Shown: piece by piece, positions 1 through 6,602 of the stretch
Numbering within the stretch: the first letter of the stretch is position 1
Layout of the letters: each line of letters starts with the position of its first letter
Assembly (NCBI GenBank): GCA_944385775.1
Contig: CALWYM010000108.1
Location: 1-14,199, forward strand
Reading direction: 5' to 3'
DNA: 14,199 nt
Origin: an uncultured Oscillospiraceae bacterium
GTDB lineage: Bacteria > Bacillota > Clostridia > Oscillospirales > Oscillospiraceae
Notes under the pieces: generated by a model
The model's database searches: none
What the model was told of the DNA's origin: nothing
The model's input: only the letters and a program-made list of their open reading frames with translations
Program-made: the position numbers and the translations under genes

Positions 1-17
1 GGATAAGGAAGCATAGC

Positions 18-890
18 ATGACTCATTTTAAAAAACGGCGCCGCAAAAAACACGTTTCACTTCTTCTTGTTGTTCTACTCGCCGTTATGTTCTACGACAG
101 CAATTACCGCCTTACGGTGGCATCCTATACTCTCCCCTCCGAAAAGCTTCCAGAAGCCTTTGACGGCTTCAAGGTTGTAAGCCTTTCGGATCTTCACCTT
201 GCGGAGTACGGTGAGGGTAACAGTAAGCTTTTTGAAATGGTCAGGGAGGAAAAGCCCGACATTATCGCAGTTATCGGTGATATAATAAACGGAAATCCCG
301 ATTCGGACGCGGCTACCATTGAGGCTGAAAAAAAATATGTAACAGAGGTTATCACCGCTCTTACGGAAATTGCGCCGGTTTATTTTGTATCCGGCAATCA
401 CGAATGGCCCTCGCCCTGGGTCCGTGAGCTTTTCCCACTTATTGAGGAGTGTGGCGCAAAGGTGCTCCGCAACGAGTATGAGGTCATTACAATAAACGGG
501 CAGTCCATTGTAATTGCCGGTGCTGACGACCCTAACGGCCCCTACGACATGAAAACTCCCAGGGAACTGATGGCTGAAATCCGTGAAAATGAGGGGGATA
601 AATACGTTCTTATGCTTTACCACCGAAATAACGCTCTTTCCCGGTGGGCTGATTTAGATGTTGACACAGTGCTTTCCGGGCACGGGCACGGCGGTCTTAT
701 AAGACTCCCCGTAGTGGGCGGTCTCATTGGTCCGGGAAAGGAATTTCTGCCCAAGTATTCAGGAGGCGTCTACCAGATGGACGGAACAAATATGGTAGTT
801 TCCCGTGGGCTCGGCGGCGTAAAGCTTAGATTTTTAAATAATCCTCAGATAGTTTCCGTGACGCTGGAAAAATCTCCGGCATCACACTAA
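18..890 (+). CDS. Membrane-anchored metallophosphoesterase (YkuE-like)
   Basis: A 290-aa calcineurin-like phosphoesterase. The metal-binding motifs occur in family order: SDLH at residues 57-60, GD at 87-88, GNHE at 126-129, YHRN at 201-204 and GHGHGG at 221-226. These residues normally hold a two-metal centre that hydrolyses phosphate mono- or diesters. The N-terminus is strongly basic (KKRRRKK) and is followed by one hydrophobic segment at about 13-25, so the enzyme is probably anchored with its catalytic domain outside the membrane, as in YkuE/YaeI proteins. The ATG at 18 has an AAGGAAG ribosome site 6 bases upstream. The substrate cannot be read from sequence; family members act on lipids such as UDP-diacylglucosamine or on nucleotides. 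Any operon partners upstream are outside the window. Confidence 0.9.
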   Translation: MTHFKKRRRKKHVSLLLVVLLAVMFYDSNYRLTVASYTLPSEKLPEAFDGFKVVSLSDLHLAEYGEGNSKLFEMVREEKPDIIAVIGDIINGNPDSDAATIEAEKKYVTEVITALTEIAPVYFVSGNHEWPSPWVRELFPLIEECGAKVLRNEYEVITINGQSIVIAGADDPNGPYDMKTPRELMAEIRENEGDKYVLMLYHRNNALSRWADLDVDTVLSGHGHGGLIRLPVVGGLIGPGKEFLPKYSGGVYQMDGTNMVVSRGLGGVKLRFLNNPQIVSVTLEKSPASH

Positions 891-920
891 AAAGTGAGCA
901 TTTTTTCATTACCATCGTCA

Positions 921-926
921 TATAAT
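921..926 (+). promoter_or_regulatory. Possible -10 element for the prfB leader
   Basis: A perfect TATAAT lies 31 bases after the metallophosphoesterase stop and about 180 bases before prfB. The -35 hexamer at 17-bp spacing (898-903, GCATTT) is poor, so this is a weak call. A start here would give a transcript with a leader of roughly 170 bases. Confidence 0.4.
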
Positions 927-960
927 AGTCTGCATATTATTTTTGAGGAGTGATGAAAAA

Positions 961-1059
961 ATGGGAGACAGAGAATTTGAAACCTCCCGGCTGCCGGTTA
1001 AGCCCGATATTGACGAACTGATTTACGGCAGCTACTGGGCTGGGCCCAGCGACAGATAA
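961..1059 (+). CDS. Candidate 32-aa leader ORF upstream of prfB
   Basis: A short ORF in the leader between the metallophosphoesterase and prfB. It begins MGDREFETSRLP and ends YWAGPSDR. A GAGGAG ribosome site lies at 945-950, 10 bases before the ATG, so initiation is plausible. The stop overlaps the start of a second tiny ORF as TAATG. I recognise no family. Near the end the RNA can fold into a GC-rich hairpin (stem 1035-1040 with 1044-1049). It could be a real microprotein, a regulatory leader peptide or chance. Confidence 0.35.
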   Translation: MGDREFETSRLPVKPDIDELIYGSYWAGPSDR

Positions 1060-1097
1060 TGAGAAACAAATACATAAGACAGGATTTTGGGGGATAA
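1059..1097 (+). CDS. Candidate 12-aa leader ORF coupled to the prfB start
   Basis: This encodes MRNKYIRQDFGG. Its ATG overlaps the preceding ORF's TAA as TAATG, and its own stop lies 5 bases before the prfB ATG. Its last codons form the GGGGGA ribosome site of prfB (1089-1094), so ribosomes finishing it would occupy that site. It has no strong ribosome site of its own and would depend on termination-reinitiation from the 32-aa ORF. It is too short for homology, and chance is a serious alternative. Confidence 0.22.
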   Translation: MRNKYIRQDFGG

Positions 1098-1102
1098 GAC
1101 AG

Positions 1103-2212
1103 ATGATAGTAGAATTTGATGAATACAAACAGAAGTTATCCGACATGGATGACCAGTTTGAAACCCTTAAGTCGGCTCTTAAGCTAACTGAGGGTGAAAG
1201 GGAGCTTAAGGAGCTTCAGGCTGAAAGTGAGCAGGACGGATTTTGGAATGATATTTCCCATTCCAAAAAGGTCCAGCAGAGAATAAAGCAGCTTCAGAAC
1301 AAAATCGACAGCTACAAAAAGCTGGAGAAAACCAGAGAGGATCTTCTGGCAATCTGCGAGATGGCAGTGGAGGAAAACGACGAAAGTCTCCTTCAGGAGC
1401 TTAAGGACGAGTACGATACATTTATGAAGGACTTTGAGTCCCTTCAGCTCTCCACCATGCTTTCCGGTGAGTACGATTCCAGCAGCGCCATACTCTCCTT
1501 CCACGCCGGCGCCGGCGGAACGGAGGCTCAGGACTGGACCAGTATGCTGTACCGTATGTACACGCGCTGGGCAGAGCGTCACGGTTTTAAGTACACAATT
1601 CTGGACTATCTTGACGGAGAAGAAGCCGGCATAAAGTCCGCCACAATTAAAATTGATGGTGAAAACGCTTACGGCTATCTTAAAAGTGAAAGCGGAATTC
1701 ACAGGCTTGTGCGTATTTCTCCCTTTGACGCTTCCGGTCGACGCCACACATCTTTCGCTGCAGTGGAGGTCATGCCGGAGATTAACGATGATAACGAAAT
1801 CGAGATTCGTGACGAGGATATTGAAATGCAGGTGTACCGCTCCTCCGGAGCAGGCGGTCAGAAAGTCAACAAGACCTCTTCCGCCGTACGTCTTATTCAT
1901 AAGCCTACCGGCATTGTGGTTTCCTGCCAGGTGGAGCGCAGCCAGTTCCAGAACAGAGAGATGTGCATGACAATGCTTAGGGCAAGACTTGCCGAAATTA
2001 AAGAGCGTGAACATCTTGAGAAGATTGAGGATATTAAGGGCGTTCAGATGAAAATTGAATGGGGCAGCCAGATCCGATCCTATGTATTTATGCCCTATAC
2101 CCTTGTGAAAGATCACCGTACGGGATATGAAACCGGAAATATTTCCTCCGTTATGGACGGCGATATTGACGGATTTATAAACGCATACCTTGCCATGAAG
2201 GCAAAAAGCTGA
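1103..2212 (+). CDS. prfB: Peptide chain release factor 2
   Basis: A 369-aa class-I release factor that recognises UGA and UAA stop codons and triggers peptidyl-tRNA hydrolysis on the ribosome. The stop-recognition motif SPF is at residues 206-208, which makes it RF2 rather than RF1 (PxT). The catalytic GGQ is at 251-253 within SSGAGGQKVNKT. The family motif AGAGGTEAQDW is at about 135-145. Many bacterial prfB genes carry an in-frame UGA near codon 25 that needs a +1 frameshift. Here the frame is open throughout, and the matching spot reads CTT AAG (about codons 26-27), so that autoregulatory switch is absent. The ATG has a GGGGGA ribosome site 8 bases upstream. A bidirectional terminator follows. 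Confidence 0.97.
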   Translation: MIVEFDEYKQKLSDMDDQFETLKSALKLTEGERELKELQAESEQDGFWNDISHSKKVQQRIKQLQNKIDSYKKLEKTREDLLAICEMAVEENDESLLQELKDEYDTFMKDFESLQLSTMLSGEYDSSSAILSFHAGAGGTEAQDWTSMLYRMYTRWAERHGFKYTILDYLDGEEAGIKSATIKIDGENAYGYLKSESGIHRLVRISPFDASGRRHTSFAAVEVMPEINDDNEIEIRDEDIEMQVYRSSGAGGQKVNKTSSAVRLIHKPTGIVVSCQVERSQFQNREMCMTMLRARLAEIKEREHLEKIEDIKGVQMKIEWGSQIRSYVFMPYTLVKDHRTGYETGNISSVMDGDIDGFINAYLAMKAKS

Positions 2213-2220
2213 TTTATAGC

Positions 2221-2255
2221 AAAAAAGGACGCCGGTTTTTTCCGGTGTCCTTTTT
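2221..2255. terminator. Bidirectional terminator between prfB and the DivIVA-like gene
   Basis: The 9-bp stem GGACGCCGG (2227-2235) pairs with CCGGTGTCC (2242-2250), with one G-T wobble and a loop of six T. It is flanked by A6 on the left and T5 on the right, so it reads as an intrinsic terminator on both strands. It serves both convergent genes. Confidence 0.9.
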
Positions 2256-2256
2256 A

Positions 2257-2763
2257 CTATTTCAATTCATTTTCCAGCGACGACAAAAGCTCGCATATCT
2301 TACGCTCCGCCTCGTTCATAACGGAGTCCATACTGTTAAGCTCCCCGGACGCCAAATTAAGCTCCCTTTTCAGGCTTGCCGTCCTTGATGTCACAAGTCC
2401 CTTTACAAGAAAGAAGCTTTCCTTAAGTTCCGTTGCTGCTTTAAGCGCTTCCGAAAGCTCCTCCCTGCGCTTTTCATTGAGCTCGGTCTTCGCGACCTCA
2501 AGCTCCTGCCTTAGCTGAGTAAGCTGAGACGCTGTTTCCTCCCGCTCCGATTCATAGCTTTTCCCCTGCTCCTCCATCTGAGACAGGCGTGCTTTAAGAC
2601 TTTCGACTGTATCCTCAAGCTCACGAAGCTTTGCGTCAGCCTGGTCCAGTTCCTTTCTGAGCTGATTTTTCTCGCTATTTGTTTTTTCTATGTAGTTTAT
2701 AACGTCCTGTCTATGGAAGCCGCCGAAAAGCTGACCCTTTATGGGAAATAAAACCTCAGTCAT
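2257..2763 (-). CDS. DivIVA-domain coiled-coil protein
   Basis: A 168-aa cytoplasmic protein. Residues about 10-28 (GQLFGGFHRQDVINYIEK) resemble the DivIVA N-terminal lipid-binding segment, in which a Gly-Phe/Tyr-Arg motif precedes a D-V-x-x-[YF]-[IL] helix. A long, highly charged heptad-rich coiled coil follows at roughly 28-110. The C-terminal portion (about 110-168) is also helical but has no motif I know. DivIVA/GpsB-type proteins assemble at curved or septal membranes and recruit division or wall-synthesis factors. This one is shorter than classical DivIVA and its partners are unknown. It is monocistronic, with a good promoter upstream and the terminator it shares with prfB. AAGGG lies 5-9 bases before the ATG. 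Confidence 0.75.
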   Translation of the reverse strand: MTEVLFPIKGQLFGGFHRQDVINYIEKTNSEKNQLRKELDQADAKLRELEDTVESLKARLSQMEEQGKSYESEREETASQLTQLRQELEVAKTELNEKRREELSEALKAATELKESFFLVKGLVTSRTASLKRELNLASGELNSMDSVMNEAERKICELLSSLENELK

Positions 2764-2793
2764 AATCCCTTACCCTTTCTAATGGATGGAACC

Positions 2794-2821
2794 AGTATAG
2801 CACATTTTTCTTATTTGTAAA
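2794..2821 (-). promoter_or_regulatory. Sigma-A-type promoter of the DivIVA-like gene
   Basis: On the - strand, TTTACA (2816-2821) is separated by 16 bp from TATACT (2794-2799), which ends 30 bases before the ATG. Both hexamers match 5 of 6 consensus bases. Confidence 0.65.
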
Positions 2822-2848
2822 AGACCCAATATTCTACTGTTTTTATTC

Positions 2849-2877
2849 TTTACTTTCAAGAAAAAATTTGGTATAAT
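2849..2877 (+). promoter_or_regulatory. Promoter of tRNA-Arg
   Basis: TTTACT (2849-2854), a 17-bp spacer, then a perfect TATAAT (2872-2877). The expected start is near 2884, giving a 5' leader of about 40 bases to be removed by RNase P. A short inverted repeat, AGGGA (2888-2892) with TCCCT (2900-2904), lies in that leader. Confidence 0.7.
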
Positions 2878-2924
2878 ACCCTAGTTAAGGGAGAATAATT
2901 CCCTGAAAAATAAATCTTATATAT

Positions 2925-3001
2925 GCGCCCGTAGCTCAGCTGGATAGAGTGTCAGACTCCGACTCTGAAGGTCGTGCGTTCGAGTCGCATCGGGCGTACC
3001 A
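2925..3001 (+). tRNA. tRNA-Arg (anticodon CCG)
   Basis: A complete cloverleaf can be drawn: acceptor stem 2925-2931 with 2991-2997; D stem GCTC (2934-2937) with GAGT (2947-2950); anticodon stem TCAGA (2952-2956) with TCTGA (2964-2968); loop CTCCGAC with T33 followed by anticodon CCG (2959-2961); T stem 2974-2978 with 2986-2990 and loop TTCGAGT. The discriminator is A (2998) and CCA is encoded (2999-3001). The anticodon reads the Arg codon CGG. Confidence 0.95.
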
Positions 3002-3043
3002 AATGAAAAGACATCTGCAAAAGCAGATGTCTTTTCATTTTTT
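3001..3043. terminator. Perfect 18-bp terminator hairpin after tRNA-Arg
   Basis: Stem 3001-3018 pairs without mismatch with 3023-3040 around an AAAA loop and runs into Ts. The left arm starts at the last A of the tRNA CCA end. The stem is A-rich on the left and T-rich on the right, so it may also act on the convergent hydrolase gene, which stops at 3063. Confidence 0.9.
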
Positions 3044-3062
3044 ATCAGTAACCGCTTTCGTT

Positions 3063-3986
3063 TTATTCAAAAATATTCTCCGGATCAATGGAGACGAAGT
3101 TTCTGCCCTTTCTCAGAGTTACACGATTTCCCTTTGAAAGTCCGAAGTTTGTGTTGCTGTCTCCTGCGCTCTCCCTGGTGAGGGGAACGGACTGTCCCCA
3201 AAAGCTTGGCACCTGACAGGGATTAACTACGCCGGATACTGCATCCTCGAGAATTGATATTGCCGTGGGCAAGCAGTCCTCGTCTAGTGGCGCGCCCAGC
3301 GCCCTGAAATCATGGTGACCGTTATATATACGGTCGTACTTATCCCCCAGGTCTCTCATTCTCTTTAAATATCTCAGGGTTTTCTCTACCGGCTCCGCAC
3401 TGACTCCCAGGTTAAAATTAAGGGCGTCGCCGCAGAAAAGCGTCCTTGTCATTGAATCAAGGAATATCATTTCCCCTGGAGAGTGACCGGGACACTCATA
3501 AGCGGTAACGATCCTGCCTCCGCCCAGATCAAACTCCATTTTGTCCGTAAGGTCATGTATTTCCGGCATTGCTTCATCATGGGGATCCCTCAGGTCCTCG
3601 TTTATGTCAAAGGGATAAAGATTAAACATTGTGTATGGGGCACCAAGACACCCCTTTTGGCGGCAGGCAATCCTCTCCGTATCCCATCTTCTTCTGTCAA
3701 CGCTCTGAGGAATTGGCGCCTTTGCGTCCTTTGGATTTATATAAATCTCGTCAAACTGCCGCGCATTTCCGGTGTGATCCACATGACCATGGGATATTAC
3801 ACAGACAAGGGGCTTATCCGTAATCATCTCGATTGCTCCACGGAGGTCCCCTATACCCATGCCGCAGTCTATTACCATTGCTTTCTCCGTACCCACCAGC
3901 AGGAAAATGCTGGCGCAGTCAAATTCGTCTATCTCCCACGTATCCTTTTTAAACTGTACCATGGGAAAAAGCTTCGTCAATGCCAT
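3063..3986 (-). CDS. Metallo-beta-lactamase-fold hydrolase
   Basis: A 307-aa MBL-fold enzyme. The metal ligands are all visible: HGHVDH at residues 66-71, the CPGHSPG histidine at 168, the FCGDA aspartate at 187 and NGHHD at 222-226. They indicate a binuclear metal site and a hydrolytic role, with substrate unknown. The resemblance is to general glyoxalase-II-like MBL proteins; no flavodoxin or RNase-specific (beta-CASP) domain is present. About 80 residues after the last ligand form a C-terminal extension. An in-frame GTG at 4031 would add 15 residues. I prefer the ATG at 3986 because GAGG lies 10-11 bases upstream and the N-terminus MALTKLFPMVQ runs directly into the MBL fold. It is monocistronic with its own strong promoter. 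Confidence 0.88.
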   Translation of the reverse strand: MALTKLFPMVQFKKDTWEIDEFDCASIFLLVGTEKAMVIDCGMGIGDLRGAIEMITDKPLVCVISHGHVDHTGNARQFDEIYINPKDAKAPIPQSVDRRRWDTERIACRQKGCLGAPYTMFNLYPFDINEDLRDPHDEAMPEIHDLTDKMEFDLGGGRIVTAYECPGHSPGEMIFLDSMTRTLFCGDALNFNLGVSAEPVEKTLRYLKRMRDLGDKYDRIYNGHHDFRALGAPLDEDCLPTAISILEDAVSGVVNPCQVPSFWGQSVPLTRESAGDSNTNFGLSKGNRVTLRKGRNFVSIDPENIFE

Positions 3987-4050
3987 AACTGTTATACCTC
4001 GCTTTCGCTGTACTCGGCAGTGATTTTCCACAACCGGCTATGTACTTTAT

Positions 4051-4079
4051 ATTTTAAATGGTGACAAAATATTTGTCAA
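4051..4079 (-). promoter_or_regulatory. Strong promoter of the MBL hydrolase gene
   Basis: On the - strand, a perfect TTGACA (4074-4079), a 17-bp spacer and TAAAAT (4051-4056). The -10 is about 65 bases upstream of the chosen ATG. Confidence 0.8.
4062..4078. promoter_or_regulatory. Operator-like palindrome over the hydrolase -35
   Basis: TGACAAA (4062-4068), a 3-base centre, then TTTGTCA (4072-4078), with perfect 7-bp arms. It covers most of the -35 and spacer, as expected for a repressor operator. I do not recognise it as the binding site of a specific regulator. Confidence 0.4.
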
Positions 4080-4205
4080 ACACAATATACTATATCCTAA
4101 CAAAAGCGCTGTTAATTTTTCCACCACAATATAAATACCTCATTATTGACCGCTTCCGATAAATTAAGCACAGTAACCAAATAATACCCTGAAAGTTACG
4201 GAAAA

Positions 4206-4226
4206 AAATCGGCAGCCGGACGATTT
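4206..4226. repeat. Inverted repeat at the MATE promoter -35
   Basis: AAATCG (4206-4211) and CGATTT (4221-4226) face each other across 9 bases. The right arm overlaps the first bases of the MATE -35 hexamer. It may be a regulator site controlling the pump, but the arms are only 6 bp. Confidence 0.3.
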
Positions 4227-4252
4227 ACACCGGGATAAAAGGAGTATATAAT
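4224..4252 (+). promoter_or_regulatory. Promoter of the MATE transporter gene
   Basis: TTTACA (4224-4229), a 17-bp spacer, then a perfect TATAAT (4247-4252), about 45 bases upstream of the start codon. Confidence 0.8.
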
Positions 4253-4296
4253 CACCTGTACATATGAGATTAATGTTATGTTAAGGACGGTGTACT

Positions 4297-5640
4297 ATGG
4301 CAAATGAAAAGGATTTGACAAAGGGCTTTCTGCCACGTCAGATTTTACTGTTCAGCCTTCCCCTAATGCTGACCAATCTTCTTCAGGTGCTTTTCAATAT
4401 GGCGGACATCGCGGTTGTGGGTCGGTTTGCAGGAACCGAAGCACTGGGCTCTGTGGGCTCTACCACAATACTGGTTACCCTTTTTACAGGACTTTTCATC
4501 GGTCTTGGAGGCGGAGTAAACGTAACTGCCGCAAACTACATAGGGGCACGGCGAAACGATGATGTGAAAGAGACGGTAAATACAGGTTTTCTCATATCGC
4601 TTATTTTCGGGTTTATAATATTTATAGCGGCTTTTTCACTTACTCCCGCTCTCTTGGGACTTATGGGCACAAGACCTGAGCTTATTGACGGCGCAGTTTT
4701 GTATCTGCGAATTTATCTTTTAGGTTCCCCCGCTTTGGCAGTATATAACTTTGGAAACGGTATCTTATCTGCTGCCGGGGACACAAAAAAACCTCTTATA
4801 ATCATGGCAGTCGCCGGCGGCATAAACATTGCCCTGAACCTGTTTACAGTTATATCCCTTCATATGGGAGTTGCCGGGGTAGCCATTGCCAGCGCAGTGT
4901 CCCAATATTTTTCTGCCGTCGCGGTTGTCTATGTGCTGACAAGACCAAGTTCTCCGTGCCGTCTCACAGTTAAGGGCGCAAAAATTGACAGGGCAAAGGC
5001 AGCTCAGATTCTCCGCATGGGTATTCCGGCAGGGCTTCAGAACGCTATTTTTGCCACTGCTAATCTATTTGTCCAGGCGGGCGTCAATACATTTTCCACC
5101 ATCGTAGTATCCGGAAACTCCGCCGCTGCCAACGCCGACGGTCTTGTCTTTGATGTTATGGCCGCATTTTACACTGCCGCAGCCAGCTTTATGGGGCAAA
5201 ACTACGGCGCTAAAAATCGTGACCGTGTTATAAAAAGCTACTTTATAAGCCTTGCATACTCCTTTGGCGCGGGACTGATTCTGGGCGTTTCCCTGGCAGT
5301 TTTCGGAAGACAGTTTCTTTCTCTCTTTACCGATGACCCCATGGTTGTAAATGCAGGTCTTGAAAGACTCACCGTTATGAGTTTTTCGTACTGCATAAGC
5401 GCTCTTATGGACTGCACTATTGCCGCCTCCCGCGGTCTCGGCTCCGCCATTGTTCCGACTATAATCGTAATTCTCGGCTCCTGCGTTTTCAGAATTATCT
5501 GGATATACACAGTGTTCCCCATTTTCGGCACCATAACTTCAATATACGCCCTGTACGTTTTCTCATGGAGCATTACTGCTGTGGCTGAAATTATTCACTT
5601 CACGGGAGTTTATCGAAAAGCTTTTCCGAAAACGGCATAA
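4297..5640 (+). CDS. MATE family efflux transporter
   Basis: A 447-aa integral membrane protein with the length and twelve-helix pattern of MATE pumps, in two pseudo-symmetric halves. The N-half starts at about residue 14 (ILLFSLPLMLTNLLQVLFN) and includes the conserved segment GSVGSTTILVTLFTGLFIGL (51-70), GVNVTAANYIGAR and the GDTKKPL loop (161-167). The C-half starts at about 235 with LRMGIPAGLQNAIF and includes FMGQNYGAKNRDR (298-310) and SRGLGSAIVP (378-387). MATE proteins exchange Na+ or H+ for cationic drugs or metabolites. The substrate is not predictable, and nearby DinF/NorM-like subgroups cannot be excluded. The ATG has AAGGACGG 6 bases upstream, a clear promoter and its own terminator, so the gene is a single unit divergent from the hydrolase. 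Confidence 0.95.
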   Translation: MANEKDLTKGFLPRQILLFSLPLMLTNLLQVLFNMADIAVVGRFAGTEALGSVGSTTILVTLFTGLFIGLGGGVNVTAANYIGARRNDDVKETVNTGFLISLIFGFIIFIAAFSLTPALLGLMGTRPELIDGAVLYLRIYLLGSPALAVYNFGNGILSAAGDTKKPLIIMAVAGGINIALNLFTVISLHMGVAGVAIASAVSQYFSAVAVVYVLTRPSSPCRLTVKGAKIDRAKAAQILRMGIPAGLQNAIFATANLFVQAGVNTFSTIVVSGNSAAANADGLVFDVMAAFYTAAASFMGQNYGAKNRDRVIKSYFISLAYSFGAGLILGVSLAVFGRQFLSLFTDDPMVVNAGLERLTVMSFSYCISALMDCTIAASRGLGSAIVPTIIVILGSCVFRIIWIYTVFPIFGTITSIYALYVFSWSITAVAEIIHFTGVYRKAFPKTA

Positions 5641-5645
5641 TAAAA

Positions 5646-5683
5646 ACCGCCCTCAGGTACATACCTGAAGGCGGTGATTTTTT
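5646..5683. terminator. Terminator shared by the MATE gene and sufB
   Basis: The stem 5646-5659 pairs with 5662-5675 with one C-A mismatch (5652 with 5669) and a tight loop, followed by GA and T6 (5678-5683). It begins 5 bases after the MATE stop. The left flank TAAAAA lets it act on the convergent suf operon too; its T-tract runs into the sufB stop codon (5682-5684). Confidence 0.85.
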
Positions 5684-6602
5684 ATTTAAGGAAGCCGTTT
5701 ACAATCTGCTCCTCCGCTTCCTCAGCGGTGAGACCCAGCGTCATAAGCTTTACAAGCTGTTCCCCGGCTATTTTCCCGATTGCCGCCTCATGGATAAGAG
5801 CGGCGTCTATATTGTTTGCCTCAAGCTGAGGTATTGCCAAAATTTTGGCGTTCCCCATTATAATTGCGTCGCACTCGGTATGACCGGAGCACGGAGCATT
5901 GCCCACGATTCTGGAATCAAACTTCTGGAAGGAGTTATCCTTCGCAACAGAACGTGACACAATATCCGCACTTGCACCCTCACCGTTAAGGTTGGCAACA
6001 TAAATGCTCTCCGCATACTGGTCACCATGGGTCATAAGTCTCTCTCTTACAAGAAGCTTTGCCCCTGCCTTAAGCTCTGCCTTGTTTGTGCGGACGGTGG
6101 AGTCAACACCCTTTATCTGGACCATTTCCATCTCCATGGTGCTGTTTTCCTCCATATAAACCTCAGTTCCCGGGTTTAAAAGACGCTTTCCCGTGCCGTC
6201 GCCCTCGCCATAATGCTTTTCAATATAGCGAACATGGGAGCCCTTGCCCACATAGAAACGGTGGATACCGTCATGCTCACTATCCTGATTTCCGCAGTTT
6301 GATATTCCGCAGCCTGCCACAATGGTCACATCACAGTCCTCACCGATATGGAAATCGTTATACACAAGCTCCTTAAGTCCTGACTTGCTCAGTACCACCG
6401 GGATATGGACGCTTTCATTTTTGGTGCCGTCCTTTATATATATATCAATTCCCGAAACATCTGTTTTTGAAACTATGTCTATATTTGCAGTTGTGGCTCT
6501 GGAGGCAAGCTCACCGTTTGTACGGATATTGTACGCTCCCTCCGGAACGGAGTGGAGATCGGCAATCTCCCTGAGAAGCCTTCTCTGAATCTCGTCTATC
6601 AT
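5682..6602 (-). CDS. sufB: SufB/SmsB-like Fe-S cluster scaffold subunit
   Basis: A 306-aa member of the SufB/SufD family, shorter than E. coli SufB (about 495 aa) because it lacks most of the N-terminal region and consists mainly of the beta-helix core and C-terminal helices. The ECDAIIMG cysteine (244) and IHEAAIGKI glutamate (272) align, from memory, with the essential Cys405 and Glu434 of E. coli SufB. It is therefore SufB-like rather than SufD-like, despite its SufD-like size. The protein ends GLTAEEAEEQIVNGF, a typical SufB C-terminus. It would form a complex with SufC that assembles Fe-S clusters in the cytoplasm. The start codon directly follows the sufC stop (TAAATG), with GGAGGTGA upstream, so translation is coupled. 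No cysteine desulfurase (sufS) or sufU lies in the window. Confidence 0.88.
   Translation of the reverse strand: MIDEIQRRLLREIADLHSVPEGAYNIRTNGELASRATTANIDIVSKTDVSGIDIYIKDGTKNESVHIPVVLSKSGLKELVYNDFHIGEDCDVTIVAGCGISNCGNQDSEHDGIHRFYVGKGSHVRYIEKHYGEGDGTGKRLLNPGTEVYMEENSTMEMEMVQIKGVDSTVRTNKAELKAGAKLLVRERLMTHGDQYAESIYVANLNGEGASADIVSRSVAKDNSFQKFDSRIVGNAPCSGHTECDAIIMGNAKILAIPQLEANNIDAALIHEAAIGKIAGEQLVKLMTLGLTAEEAEEQIVNGFLK

Larger units (their letters stand above)
3987..4296. other. Divergent regulatory region between the MBL hydrolase and MATE genes
   Basis: A 310-bp AT-rich intergenic region with no convincing ORF. It holds the hydrolase promoter (4051-4079, - strand), a palindrome across its -35 (4062-4078), a direct repeat CACAATATA at 4081-4089 and 4125-4133, and the MATE promoter (4224-4252, + strand). 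The stretch from 4134 to 4200 shows nothing recognisable. Confidence 0.7.

Noticed and set aside
1184..2116. 310-codon antisense ORF opposite prfB
   Set aside because: It mirrors a highly conserved gene, has low-complexity Leu/His/Val-rich content and no ribosome site or known motif. It is an artefact of prfB codon use.
2925..3043. tRNA-Arg as a prophage attachment site
   Set aside because: The phage genes begin over 4 kb away, separated by intact host genes and operons. The repeat after the tRNA is a terminator hairpin, not a duplicated tRNA 3' end.
3987..4031. Longer hydrolase with a GTG start at 4031
   Set aside because: The extra 15 residues (ENHCRVQRKRGITV region) look unlike the fold's N-terminus; the ATG at 3986 has a ribosome site and a better beginning.
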